Positions 1 to 13,260 of a stretch of DNA of 64,000 bases are shown piece by piece. The notes beneath the pieces were generated by a model, which was not told where the DNA came from, ran no database searches, and was given only the letters and a program-made list of their open reading frames with translations. The stretch is from Perca fluviatilis (Eukaryota > Chordata > Actinopteri > Perciformes > Percidae): positions 26,072,434 to 26,136,433 of the forward strand of contig NC_053121.1 of assembly GCF_010015445.1 (NCBI RefSeq). Reading direction: 5' to 3'. Both the position numbers and the translations under genes were made by a program. Position 1 is the first letter of the stretch. Each line of letters opens with the position of its first letter.

Positions 1-155
1 GGTCCAGTTCAATTCAAAGAGTCTAACAATCGGTCCACCATCCGTCATAACAATATCCCTCTTCCATATGGCAATTAATATACCATAAGAAGAGTGCATT
101 ATTTTACACAGTGTGGCTGTGGGGAGGGCAAAATAACCCTGTAGCAAAAAAATGT

Positions 156-2130
156 TTAAAGGGGTGATAGAATGCAAAACTGATTTTACCTTGTCATAGT
201 TGAATAACGACAGTTTGGTGGGTAAATAGGACATACATAGAACCTCAAAATCCCATTGAGACCTCTTTCCTCTGCAAATCTCATAATTTGAAACTGCCTC
301 TGAAAACGGGCAAATCTCTCAAGGCTCCTCCTTATATGGCTCTAGTCTCTATCTTTGTCATGCCCCAACATTTACATAGGCTACACCACTGATCTGAGAT
401 CAGGTAGTCTTCTGAATAGGTCGCACAGATCTCAGAAATTGTATACATTGTTCATCTGCTATTTTATCACTAAATGCACTTCTGAGACTTTTTTATACTA
501 TGTAGAGGTCAAATATGGGCCGTTTTACGAAAATTGATGGCTAATTGCAAATTTTGTCCGACTGTGAGTTGGAATTCAGCGGCCAGTGCTGCCTGGGTTG
601 CTGCCTCGCCACCCGGCCTGTCCTCCTTCACAGCCCCCTGCCTGCTGTGAACTAGATGGAGCTCCGTCACGGCCAGCAGCCTACGGTGCTCCATACCCAC
701 ACAAAGTCACCATTTCTGGGTTACTGGATTACCAAACGCCGCTGCCCTGACAGAGCTCCACGGCCTGCAGCTCGCTGTTCTCCCTCCCCTCTTCCTGCTA
801 AATGGCCGGTGTGTGTGAGTGAGAGTGTGGTCAGCAAGCTTGTTACGCCCGCAATCTCTTACCACAGGTTCCAGTTAATCTTATAATGGATATGTGTGTT
901 GAGTTATTTAAGCAAACGATCGGGGAAATAAACTCCTCTTGTTCGCGAGTCTCATTGATAGAGATCGCGGCTGGATGGAGCGCTATCAATGAGAGCTAGG
1001 TAGCCTTCTCCTAGACCTCTGAAATTCACAAAATGCATTAAATTGAAATCGGACAAAAGTTAGCTAAGCTTTGTAAGGCCCATAGAATTGAAGGGACACT
1101 AGCAGCTAACGAAACCCCTCATATTCACAAAAATGCATTACATTGAAATCGGACACAAGTGTTAGCTTTGTAAGACCTTGGGGTAGCTGTAATATACGTG
1201 GCGTGACGAAATTCAAACTGTAAATATACTATAGTTATGCCGAAAGTGTAGCTAACTAGCCGCATGCTTTACCCATAGGATTAAAGGGACACTAGCAGCT
1301 AACGAAACCCTTCATATTCACAAAAATGCATTACATTGAAATCGGACACAAGTGTTAGCTTTGTAAGACCTTGGGGTAGCTGTAATATAAGTGACGTGAC
1401 GAAATTCTAACTGTAAATATATTCTAGTTATGCCGAAAGTGTAGCTAACTAGCCGCGATCTTTACCCATAGGATTGAAGGGACACTAGCAGCTAACGGAA
1501 CCCCTCATATTCACAAAAATGCATTAAATTGAAATTGGAGTGTTAGCTTTGTAAGACCTTGGGTTAGCTGTAATATAAGTGGCGTGACAAAATTCAAATT
1601 GTAAATATACTATAGTTATGCCGGCAGCCGGCCAGCTCCGCAGAGCCACGAGCCCCGGTAGTCCAGTAACCCAGAAACGGTGACTTTGCCCTGGTTATGG
1701 AGCCCAGGCTTTCTCGTCAGACTGTGTGGAGCTTATGAAGTCTGACACGTCTCACCAAATTTGCAATTAGCCATCAATTTTCGTATAACGGCCCATATTT
1801 GAGCTTTATATAGTTGATTTCTCGCATAAAAAAAGTCTCAAAAGTGAATTTAATAACGAAATAGCAGACAAACAATGTATAACATTGCACTGTCTCGTCT
1901 CCAGTGTATGTGTATGTGGTTCGTTCAACTAATCACCGCGCAGCTCATCTAAATATTCATGGCCATACCATATTTGGAAGAAAAGCTCTTGTTACAAATA
2001 GGGCCATATTGACATGGTAGTTAAGGGCCCATAAAATAGCAAGCGGGCCATTTTCAGCCCAACCAATGTTACATACCATATTAAGGAACAGTGTGAAATA
2101 TCCTATATAATCATTCTATCACCCCTTTAA
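156..2130. mobile_element. Foldback non-autonomous DNA transposon with TTAA ends
   Basis: Perfect 19-bp terminal inverted repeats: TTAAAGGGGTGATAGAATG at 156-174 and its reverse complement at 2112-2130. TTAA at each outer end may be the target-site duplication, as made by piggyBac and Kolobok elements. Further inverted arms lie inside: about 430-560 pairs with about 1750-1885, and about 700-735 with about 1655-1692. There is no transposase ORF. The space between the arms holds a 193-bp tandem array. The superfamily is inferred from TTAA only. Confidence 0.85.
1015..1626. repeat. 193-bp tandem repeat, about three copies
   Basis: The phrase aagggacactagcagctaac recurs at 1091, 1284 and 1477, a regular 193-bp period. 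Each unit also carries attcacaaaaatgcatt, gttagctttgtaagacc and a gtaaatata-ctagttatgcc stretch. A partial unit precedes the first full copy. The array lies in the loop of the foldback element at 156-2130. Copies are very similar, so the array is probably young. Confidence 0.9.
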
Positions 2131-5114
2131 CTAAAAGTTGACGACAAAACAGAACAGATAATTCTTGTAAACAGAATCAATGCAAAAAGTAAACGCTGAA
2201 CAGCAATGCAATTTTAGTTCCAAAAAAACAGGTAGGTTAAAAACTGCCTCTATCCTCTAGGAAATAAAACATAATTAAAATGTTTGTTTTATTAAGAATA
2301 AGGAAGGTTAGGGGTTGACTTAAATACATTGTAGATAAGATATCTAACTTAATGATTCTGCAAAAAGACACTTTTTCAATTTACTTTTCAAGTAAATCAC
2401 CTTTGGAGAAACTAATTTAGCAAAAAGCATTTGACTTGTAAGAGTCTATATCAGAGGTAGACATGATAGCACTACTGTATAGGAGGTTTATACACAGGAT
2501 CACACAGTGGGATGATGCCCCTAGTAAAATCAAACCATTTTCAGCACTGCTGGAGGATTATATCTGGTAGAGAGCACCATAAAAGTTGATAAATTATCCT
2601 CGGTGGACCCTAGTGATCACAGTGGAGACTTCTGTGTTCAGAGATGAGGGTTGAAGGCACAGACAGAGCGCTGTCCAACTGAGACAACTGTCCAATATCA
2701 CTTGGCATTGGGGAATTCAAACAGTGAGTGAATTGGAGACATAGGAAGACCATGAAAACACAAAAGTTCACACAGAGACAGAAACAGGCTGTGGTGTAAT
2801 ATGTTGTATTGTATGTTGTGACGACCCCTGCTTAGTCTATGTGTTTGTGTGCGTGTGCGTGCGTGTGTGCTAAGTCTGTTACTGTGTCTACCTATGTTGC
2901 CCTTAAGGTGCCAGAGGAGACTGAATGCCGTGACCAGCCAGATCTGGGGCACCTGGCCTCAGTGCTCCATAGGATATAAAAGTCCCAGCTTCCAGTGTTG
3001 CTCGCTGTTGGGCAGCACCTGCAACCCCTTTTTCTTTGCTTAGGTTTGGTTTCCCAGTCAAAACAGAGGCGCTTGACTACAACTGTATGCCTTCATGTTG
3101 GTACGCAAACGTAATGGGGTCCTACAAGTGTGTATGTTTTCAATAATCACCTAAGAACCAAAAACTTAGGTTTTAGACCTAGTTTGACTACCATTTAGAA
3201 TATTTCTTAAAATAACAAAACAACAACAACAACAACAACATAAGCAGGGAACAACAACCCAGTTAGGCAAAATTTGAGCTTTGTTATAGGGGCATCTTTT
3301 TAATGTTTAAAATGACCAAGGGTAATGGCAACTGGGATCTGTGCTGATATATTTAAGAAATCCGCTGTGGAGTAAATACAGTAGGTAGCAAAACACAAAT
3401 AGCCACTGACGTGAAGCTGAAACAACTACATTTATTTTGCTTTAACAAATAACAAAACATGTTTTCAATTTATCTTGATGAAGTCTGACAACAACCTGGC
3501 TCTGTTTCACTTTACTTGTATCAGAATATTATGCTGTCACAGCGCACAGCTGCTATTAATAAAGGCACACAGGTTGGCAGCTCTGTGATACACGTGTACA
3601 AAATTAATGACAAATTTCTCTGTATATCATTTGGTTGTCCATATGTGGCTATCAGCCATTTTGTTTTCATTTGGTCACATTTGCTGACTGTGTATTTGTA
3701 GATTATTTATGACAGGTAATTCTGAAGAGTTTCTAAAATAACATCATATTGTATCCATCATGTGGCACTTGATTATTAAAATATCATTAATTACAGTGGT
3801 ATTCCAAGGAAACAAAAAAAATAAAAAATAAAACAGCATGAACGTGACACAATCTGAATAATGTCTCACAGTTCATTCGAAGTAAAGCACTTGCAAGTGA
3901 CATTTGAAAAATGTGTCAAATTTAGGAACAATTCGAAGTAAAGCACTTGCCGGTGACATTTGAAAAAGAGTGTCAAATTTAGGAGCAATTCTCAGTTGGT
4001 GCTGGCAGAGCCTAATTAAACTACAGCATCTACTTTAGCCTATCTCTCTCTCTCTCTCGCTCTCTCTGCCTTGAAACAAAAAAATCCAAACTCGTCTGTC
4101 TAAGTGCGTGTGTGTATGTGTGCATATAGAATCATATGCGTGTGTACCCTAATGAGTGGTTATGCCTTTGTACATGTTGGTTCTGTATCAGAAGGAGAGA
4201 CAGAAGACATAGTTATGGAAGAGAAATATTTTCCACCTGGTGCCATTTGCCCTGAGGAGAGGCTTGCCCATGTTGCTTAATCTCTGTGGGGATGTGTGTA
4301 TGTGGGCCTATCAACCTTCAACGGAGCCAGAAATTCTCATATCTTCCCTTGTCGAGCCAGCAAGTTCCCCTGGTGAAGAAGAAATCCACACACATGCCAC
4401 GCTCATGCACAAGAACACACACAGGCAACCACAACTGCTCATGCAGAGGAGATGAACTCAATAAAAGCGACACCTGGATAATGTCATTTTTCAAGGCTGC
4501 CGTTTACAGTCCTGCATTATTTGATACACTGTAACTTTTAGGCGTACCTTATTAGGACAAAGCATTTGGTGCATGTCTCAATATATTAAAATCAAATAGT
4601 ACAACAACAGTTTTCAGTCTCAAAAATTATAATAGAGGTCATCGACACCACTCTGACACAGCTCCAACTCAAATTAAACGTTTAAGTTTGAAAAAGATAG
4701 AACATATTACTAGGCAACTGGATTGCTTCCACTCACCCACATGCACACACACACACACACAAAATCAAAGCAACAGCAAAAGTAATGCTTAGTTTCAATA
4801 TGTGTTTGAAGGTTTTGGTCAAATACAGTCTCAAGTCCCCAAAATTGCTAAAAAAGGAAAATATTAAGTGAAAAGCGAGTCCTTGTCCCTTTACAACTAA
4901 TTTCCATCTTGGTTTCACCTTTTTCTTTCCTCTTTTCATTTTGTAATAGGCTTTATCGTAAAATGAAGGTCATCAATGCTGCGCTGTCACTGGCGGTCTC
5001 TGCATCTGATTGGGCACAGCACAGTCCTAATTATCACAGAAGAACACAACGGCACTGACCCACAATCCCCTCTCATAGCATGCAGTTGTGTTTGTGCACA
5101 CACTTATAAGGAGG
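2131..5114. other. Intronic sequence with simple repeats, no gene seen
   Basis: No coding potential that I can support. It holds an (AAC)n tract near 3213-3241, a 56-bp tandem duplication at 3875-3988, a short CT tract near 4041 and a (CA)n near 4741-4761. It is read as part of the large diaph2 intron. Confidence 0.6.
3875..3988. repeat. 56-bp tandem duplication (two copies)
   Basis: attcgaagtaaagcacttgc occurs at 3875 and again at 3931. Each copy continues with gtgacatttgaaaaa...tgtcaaatttagga, with a few mismatches between copies. Confidence 0.9.
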
Positions 5115-5151
5115 ACACGCACACACACACACACATGCACGCACGCATGCA

Positions 5152-5208
<57 letters not shown>
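5115..5208. repeat. (CA)n microsatellite
   Basis: Alternating CA with a few interruptions (atgcacgcacgcatgc), then an uninterrupted CA run from about 5155 to 5208. Open frames across it are repeat artefacts. Confidence 0.98.
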
Positions 5209-5209
<1 letters not shown>

Positions 5210-5719
5210 GATTTAAGATAAAAAAAGAAGCCCACAAACAACATGAAATGCTCTGAGCCCACACAGTTAACAACATACCCATTATATGTCACAATGACAG
5301 TACTCCTAATACATTCCTTATTAACAGGAGAACAACCTGCCCAGGGTTTTAATTGGGAAAGTGAGCAGGTATTGGCAGTGCATCAGATAGGAGGGCTTGA
5401 TGGTTATTTCAAGTGGTCTGATATGAATTCCAGGGGGTCCCCTCCATGGCTTTGTTGTGCTTATTAGTCATCTGAACAGATAACAGATTGCATCTTAATT
5501 GGAAATCCCCCCAGAAGCCTTGGTAACCATATTGTAAAATGATCCACACCTTTGGAGTTTGTCTTTCCCAGGGTACTTTGTCAATGGTAACAGGTTAGGA
5601 GAGATAGGGTTTTAGGAAAAAAAAACACTTTGAGAAAAAATTTGAGAAATTGTGATCACATGTTCCGACAATATAAAATCAGGGATATACAATGTCTTAG
5701 AGCATGGTTCTTACTAGAT

Positions 5720-6001
5720 CTATAGGTTAATAAGTAGAGATTGATAGGCTCCCAGGAAACTGCAGGTCCGCTGCAACTCTTAGCTCTTTTAAATCAAGGC
5801 TGAAGGCTCTTCTTTTTAATGCTGCCTTTTAAATCAAGTAATTTTTTCATTTCTTACACTGCACTATAACTTTTATTCTCTTATTCTATTTGAGCTATTT
5901 TTACATACTCTTTAATGAATGTTTTTAATTGTTTTAACTGCTCTTTATTGTTTTGAATTGCCTGAAATGTGCTACATAAATGAAGCTGCCTTGCCTTGCC
6001 T
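5720..6001 (+). mobile_element. LINE 3' end fragment with TTGCC tail
   Basis: Begins with a remnant reading SSFKSRLKALLFNAAF, the usual C-terminal end of fish L2/CR1-group ORF2 proteins. It continues through an AT-rich 3' UTR to tgaaatgtgctacataaatgaagc and a short ttgcc repeat. This is the typical 5'-truncated LINE tail; the exact family is not resolved. Confidence 0.7.
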
Positions 6002-9000
6002 AAAGGGTAGATATCAAAGATATATTTTCTACTGTATTTATACACAGTGCACACTGAAATGTATTCATCCATCCACTTATTCTCAATTATGTTCAGGGTT
6101 GCAGAGAGGGAACCTCATAGCTCGGGCTGGGTATCAAACCTCTGTACATTTGGTGAATTTTGGTATTGTAACTAAAAACGTAGGAACTCATCAGCACTAG
6201 TATAAAACAAGTTTAAACAATATCCATGTCTAATCTTAGCACACATTGGTGAAAGGCAAGGTACACCATAGATAGACTTTAAATTAGAGATTGTTTTTTT
6301 TCTTTAATTTATGCAATGTGAGAAACCAATGAAAGACGTTAATGTAACAAAAAAGACAGCAGAGATTCAGACCAAAGCAGGTGGCAGATACTGTACAAAT
6401 TGCACCGATAACTCGGCAGCTGGATTTTTCACTATCAATGTCTCTGTTTTCAAAAGATCTTAAACATACAGTGCAGTATGAAAGCCAAAGTTCAAGTCCA
6501 TGTTCAAGTTCATGTCCACAAGTCTCTATTTTATTGTTTTTGTTGTTGTTGTTGTTTATAAGTTATTGCAACTTCCCTGCACACTTTTTTTGTGTTGATC
6601 CCAGTAGAGCTATACAAATCAATCGACCAATATTAGTTTACTGCAGCTATATCGGTATCAGTGTGCATGCCAGCTGACAAATTACAAGAATTTGCAGTAC
6701 AGAAATGGAAAACTAGGTTTGAGGTAATTTAGAAACAGTGTCTCCATTACATAATTTGTCCACCAGACAAATTGATTGGTCAACTGTAAAATGTACGTAT
6801 GTGTAATAGTATCATTAAGTGTCACAATTCTGTAAAGAAACAACAACTCAACACTACCACATAACAACACCGTAAAATAATCATTTGATTTTCATAAGAT
6901 CTCATGCAAGTTTCATAAATGAGAACAATTGCATGTGTAGATGTGTGTAGACTTGTTATGTGCCTGCCTGACTGTAAGGACCATGTGTCTCGAGTAATAG
7001 CAGCCATCAGGCGAACTCAGAGTGTGTGAAGAAAATAGACAAATAGCATAGATGTTGCCTATTGCACATAACAGAATAATCAGTGTAACAGGCTTTGATT
7101 ATTATTAAAAGGGCATAGGATCAGTAATATAAAAATATAGATCTAATGCTCTGAAATGTCAGATTACAATAGTCTAAAAAGGCTGATTGAAGATTACTGA
7201 TATGACACATTGATCTTAACAAGGCATGATCCTGTTGTTTTGAATGGTATCAATTGTTAATGAACCTGTTCTATGAATATATTTTCACTTGGCTTGTTAT
7301 GAAATATTCAAGGACCTTTCCATGGGATTACTGTTCAGTTGCACAAACCATAGGCTCTATGCAGGTAGCCAATATATTTCAAAAGAGACAATCAATGCAC
7401 AGTTCACAGCTCTGTATAATAGCTACCTATATTCCAACATTAAGCATCAGTAAGACATACAAAAAATCATTCTTACAACAAACCTGTTAAAAATATATTT
7501 CTTTTCCCAAAATAATAAATCTTATAAAGTCTTAAAAGGCCGTTCCTGTGTTCCTGACAACATTGTTTTCTTAACTTAGCTCTATTTATTGCATAACCTT
7601 TTAACATTTCAAGATACAAATACTACATTTTTAACAGTTTGGCCTTTCCTTCAGCTAAATGTTTTTCTAAGCTGTCTCCACACATAAAGCAAAGCGGTGA
7701 ACATTCCTTTGCCAAACACATTTAATCTTCTCAATGACATCCAACACTAAAGTCATGGTCTTGAGGACACAAGCTCCTGAGAGAAAAGGTTCACACAAAC
7801 CATTACCTGAAAAAAACAGATTGGCCGCGGCATTGAAATATACGTATTCCTCTGGGGAAATGAAATATGTGAAAGTTAATATTTTGGCACTCGTTCAGAA
7901 AAGTTCACATCGAATCTGGGTCGGCACAGCTGAAACATCCAGATTGGTCCCTGTCACAACATACAGAAACCCCTCACTGTGTTATATGATGACATTTTGA
8001 TGTGAAAATGTTGTGTTGGCTTGTATTAGGTATGTCTATGATTTCCAAAACCCCAATGAGGCAGTGTACTTCCCTCCACTTTCCACAGATTCAAACCTCA
8101 GAGAGGCTTCAGATGTTGGCCTGTATCACAGTGCCCCCTACTGGCAGAACAACTCTCTGATAACGGCACCTCGTGTGGAAGGATGACAGGTAACATGTGA
8201 ATAAAATATTCTTACAAGAAAAACCAAGACTACGGCATGCATGGCTAACATGCTTAACTTAAAGTGGACGGGGAAAGAGGGATACAATAACATATGTCAT
8301 CACCAGAGCCAAAGATTATAATAGAATCTAACGCTTTGTTGTGGTCTACATTTTCTTATGTACTTAGAGTAAATAAAAAAAAAAAAAAGATGTATTCAGT
8401 TCATCTAATTAGTATTTCAAGATGAAATATTCTCAAGAACAATTAGAAAAAAAATTAGTGGGAAACTTGCTGTTTCTCAGAACACATTCAATCAATAACT
8501 CAATAAGTCAATAACAATGCAGGAAAAAAAAAACATTAGATAAAGAATGCTTTGTTAGTGAAGAGGTGAACATTGTTGAGTTTAATTTGATTATTAGTTG
8601 ATCTTTTCTGGCTATTTAAATGCTCACCAAGGGAGGTTTTAGTCCCACTGAGAAATTTTACTGGCTATAGTTTTATGGTTGTATATTAGTAATTAAATAA
8701 AAACTACCAAATGTGCTCGCTTTGCCAAGGCAAATACTGGCTTTTTTCCCCTAGTTTAATGTTATCATAAATTATCTCCATCAATTATTTGTGTTTCTTG
8801 GCTGTTTCTCAAAAAATGCAGGAAAAAAATGACTTGGTCTCTGATTTGCCATTATTGTTGTCATCAATTGCTAACACCTTCACTTGGTGTAGCACTAGAG
8901 AGCAAGAATACATTTCCTCCAGTTTTGGCAGCTTGTTCAGTGATGATTGTTGGAAAGTAGCAATATACCATTGACCTGACAGCTATGATCAGCAATTAAC

Positions 9001-12000
9001 CACTTTAGAGAAGTTGAATTGTTGTATTCTGCTTGCAAAGAGCTATTCGTATTTTCTGGTGAGAATGCTTCACATGAATTGGGGCTTATTTAATTTAATT
9101 TAATTTATGCTGGAGGACGCTGACATCAAGCCACAATCAGTGGAGAATAACTCAGACACCTGTGAACCAATGTTGATTGTTGGTTTGATGGCATGTTTTT
9201 CTTAATTACAACAGGCAGAACAATAATACTGTCGAGGCCAGTGTGCGTATGTCCAAGTGTGTATTTCTAGCCGTACATGTGTCACAGTGAAACAAAATTG
9301 TCAAGAGTGCAAGTGTCCATACAGGACGTCTGAACCCACTGTCAATTAACCTTTGGCTAATAAATAAAAAGCCAACTGTTTTTCCCATGCAAATCTCAAC
9401 AAAACCAACAAAATACCAGTGCAATAAGAGAGTAAGGTCTTGTTGCCAGTGAAGGAAGATAATTTCGAAACCTCACAGCATACTCCTGATCCAATAAAGT
9501 TGAAAGAAGTGTGGTGCTGTATGCACAAATCCTCTACTGAGAATTGTTATCATTTTCCTTAGCAGCAATAACAGCCACCGCCGGTGTACTTATCACATCC
9601 TTCTCCCTCTATCACTCCCTTCATCTCAAATAATACTACTTCTTAAAACATCTCTTTTGTGTGTGAACCATCGATGTCTCTCTTCTCACCCCCGATCTAT
9701 TTTCTTTCTTTTCTTGTGCTCACTCCTTCGCGCATCCTCCTTTGCTCTCACATATTCTCTATCTCTACTCAATTCAATAAAGCTTTAGTGGCATGATGTT
9801 TGGATCAAAAACATGTTGCCAAAACATATACATAATTAAGAAAATAATATTTAGAATGAATACTTTAAAAAAGGGTCGACATACAAAACATAACTAGTTA
9901 CTAATAACACAAAGATTGTGAGAAATCTCAATACATTTCTGTGTAGTACATCATCATATAGTAAGAAGGAAGGAAGAAGGAAATCCCTACATGAGTGTTT
10001 GTCTTGCTTTATGAAAAGCAGTTATATATATCATTTTAATGTATCACTTAGGAACAACAGTAACACACTGTCACACAGCACAGTGTAAACTCAACAAGAT
10101 TATATTTTATCATTACCTCAACTGTTTCCTGGACATGAAAGCAAACTTGAAGCACCTACACTACCGTATAGTACATAAACATACACAAGCAAGAATGCTA
10201 CAACCCTAGGAATCACACATTGTTAAAATATAAGATATTTTCTGGTAATAATGTGTTGCTTTGACAACAGATTTGATCGATGCATATAGGTGTATTTATG
10301 TTGTAGAAGCTTTTTGGTCCAACAGTCACTAAGGCAGAAGGAGATTGCCACTGTTGGTGCTTAGTCAGTGAAGTCCATTCACACATTACCTGTGTCACTC
10401 AGTACATTGTGCAGTTGATGTCTAAAATTTAAAACTACATTACTCAACACCACAGAAATCCCTGACCAGTCAAAGGTGTGTTTTGTCAGCACAATATTAA
10501 GCAAAAAATACTGTGTATACTGCATACCTTATCTGTATAATACATCTGTAAACAACTGTCATTTTTCCATTCCTACCTTCCAAGCTGCCAGAGCATCTAA
10601 ACCACCAGCAATGCATTTGTGAAAACAATGTGCCAGAAGTTTCTTTTGACAATGAAATGTCATTGGAGTCTGTTGTAGCTCTCATGCTGGTATCAGCGCC
10701 CACCTGTGTCTAAGTATGTATCAGAACACCCTGGGGGTGACTGCATCGGATTCTACAAGGTACCACCACGTTCGGAGCACAATGGTGCACTGGTTGCTCT
10801 GCTGTGGGGCCCTTGGTACTTCTCTAATAATCTACCCAGCATGTGTTTATCTTTGTTGGACCAGGTTGTGTGGAGGAGGAGGCCGGGAGAGGAAGGCAGA
10901 CAGAATCACTGCCAGCCTGCATGTGAGGAGCCCGCAAATCCAGAGGGACTGCTGGCTTTGTCTCTGCATGTGTTCTTGTGTGTGTGTGTGTGTGCATCTG
11001 AGAGACAGAAGTGGCAGCATTACAGTTATGCAAACATGAGTTATGGTCTGACTTACACAGACACACACACACAAAACATTTAATTGCCAAAAAAAAAAGT
11101 CTCTCCCGGGCTCCATTGTGTCTAATGTGTTCAACGTTAATCTTACCCTTTGGGGACATTTGCTGTTGTGTTAATTACACACCACCAGGAGCCCTCATTA
11201 ACACACATACAAATACATACACGCACCAGCACACACACAACACAAACACACTATGTACACAACTAAGGTGGAGCGAGTAGAAGCGCAGATTAAGTGAGGC
11301 AGTCCAGTATGGGAAAAGCAAAGCTAATGAAGCATTTACAGAGATTGGGGTCATGTGAGACTTGCCTAAGGTCAAACCTTCTCCCACACCTTTAATGAAC
11401 AAACCCAGCCTCAGATGTAGAGAGGGATTCATAGGCCCGAGTGGCCACCGTGCCCTGCTTAGTCATCCACTACACCACTAGCTCATCACATCCTAGCACA
11501 CGCCTTTGCTTCCACCACTGTGCTAGCTTTGCCTAATGTCAGTGAAGTAAAGCAAGCGGCAGCCGTGTCACACAAACAATTAACCCCAAAGTATTTTCAC
11601 TGGTCCTCTTGTCGGCCTGTTATCAGTGCTCATTACAGTCGGCTGCCTTCTGCATCCATTAAAAGGGAAAGTTAAGGAAACATTAACAAAAAGTAAACCA
11701 ATGCTACTCTTTATTTGACTCACTTATTTTAAACTACTTTAAGGAGCACAGAAGGAGAGTATTGTGAGCTGCTTGTTTTGGTTCACCCTCCTGGAGGGTG
11801 AACCACCAATGTCAGGGGCAGAGTAATGGGCTACAAGGTGACCCTTATGCACCTGACTTTCACCCTCAATGCTGGACCTCTAATTGCATCACATGGGGGG
11901 GAGAGGGGGTGTGTCACACAACCAATTATAGATACACCTGTAGCAGATTTGTAAAAGGTATAGCATTTCCTTGGAAGAAATTGCTGGGGCAGGTAACTGC

Positions 12001-12364
12001 TGATAGAAGGGAATACATGAAAGTGAAATATATGGACCAATCAGTATGGAAATGAGGGTGAACGCATGTACAATTGCATAGTCAGTTAAGTTTGCTAAAA
12101 CGTAACACAATGGTTAATGCTGTGCAATATTGTAATTTCTTTTTAAACACATGGATGTGATGTATCTTAGTGATGCAATGTATAGCGCAAAAAAGACAAC
12201 AGAGAAACAGCAAAACATCTCTAACAGTAAGTTTAACTGGGTTTCTTAAATGTGAATAAGAAATAAATGATAATGCAAATCATAGTTAGAGTACAAGATG
12301 TGATCCATAAAGAAGTGTGGATTGACATCGTATCCACAAAAAAAAAACCTTTTCAAAAGGAAGG

Positions 12365-12404
<40 letters not shown>

Positions 12405-12900
12405 ACCCGTTTAAAAAAAAAAAAAAAAAAAGTAGTTTTAGACACTTGAGGTGATTGTGTGAAGTCTAAGGTATGTAACAAGCACAAACACTTTCATCTG
12501 CTCCATTGTTTTAATAACTAATTTGCAATCTAAAAAAGAGTGTCTGTTGTTTTGTGACCAAAAGTTAGTGGTGGGAGGGGTAACGGCTCTTTTCACTGAA
12601 TATGCAAAAGGCCTGTTCACAACTTAGCCCAGGTGGATGGGACTGCCGAGAGCCTACAGCAGGGCTATTCAACTATTCAATCATATTCCTGACATCTAAA
12701 TACAGAGTGAAGTTTATAAAGAAGGAATGCCAACATGACGATGATGTCATTCACGTGCATATTAATTAGCCATGTGGATTTACCGCTCCAGCGGAGAGGA
12801 TGGTTGTTAATGCCGGCAGCTAAGTTTCCAAGGATTTGTCCAAATTTCAAGATTCGAGGCAAACTAAGATTACAGGTTAGACTACAAACCGACAGCTTTC
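6002..12900. other. Large diaph2 intron, no gene seen
   Basis: AT-rich sequence with only short, non-conserved open frames. It contains short CA/GT runs near 10978-10994 and 11062-11072, and an impure A-homopolymer block at 12365-12431. I see no splice-flanked exon matching the rest of FH2. Confidence 0.55.
12365..12431. repeat. Poly(A) blocks, possible consensus artefact
   Basis: Two long A runs, the first about 38 nt and the second about 19 nt, separated by cacccgttt. There is no LINE or processed-gene body upstream to explain a poly(A) tail. It resembles the homopolymer noise at 16.9, 49.3 and 51.8 kb. Confidence 0.7.
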
Positions 12901-12949
12901 GTTTTTAGCTTGTTTGTAAAGATTTGCTATTTGCGTTGAATGCTGTGGT

Positions 12950-13260
12950 TGTGTAAAACAGCGCGGCGATGAGAGAGAGACCGCATGCAGACGGAGCAGA
13001 TTGAAATATGGCTTTCTACATGTTTATGCCTGTTGAACAGGTAAGTAAGTATTGATTAAGTATTGGCTTTTTACTCACGAAGGTTTCTTTACACTTACAG
13101 TAAAGAGCGTACCATTAGTTCATCCGCTCCTACCAGCCGGGGCTGTTGTTAATCCTGTCTGTATCCTTCCAAGATTGGTACATGTGATGCATGTAACACT
13201 CCGGCTCTGCTGTGTGGAACACGGACGTCGGAGTTCAGAATGCCGTCCGTCTTCCGAAAT
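12950..13260 (+). promoter_or_regulatory. CpG-richer patch with possible plus-strand first exon
   Basis: CpG dinucleotides are denser here than in neighbouring sequence (gcgcggcg, accgcatgcagacgg, acggacgtcgg, gccgtccgtcttccg). ATG at 13008 opens an 11-codon frame, MAFYMFMPVEQ, ending at 13040 on a strong donor CAG|GTAAGTAAGT. A pyrimidine-rich acceptor cctttttag lies at 14279-14287. Joining the two gives a stop after VNVDHSL. It could be a promoter and first exon of a non-coding or very short coding transcript, or chance. Confidence 0.3.

Noticed and set aside
1015..1626. The 193-bp array considered as a CRISPR array
   Set aside because: Units are contiguous and wholly repeated with no unique spacers, lie inside a eukaryotic foldback transposon, and no cas genes are present.
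5073..5292. Cysteine/valine and threonine/histidine repeat frames (also at 26.3-26.8, 33.6-33.9, 35.8-36.1 and 59.6-60.0 kb)
   Set aside because: They are translations of (CA)n/(GT)n microsatellites with no conserved flanking coding sequence.
12267..12449. Poly(A) block as the tail of a processed pseudogene
   Set aside because: No coding or 3' UTR-like body with a polyadenylation signal or target duplication upstream; more like homopolymer noise.
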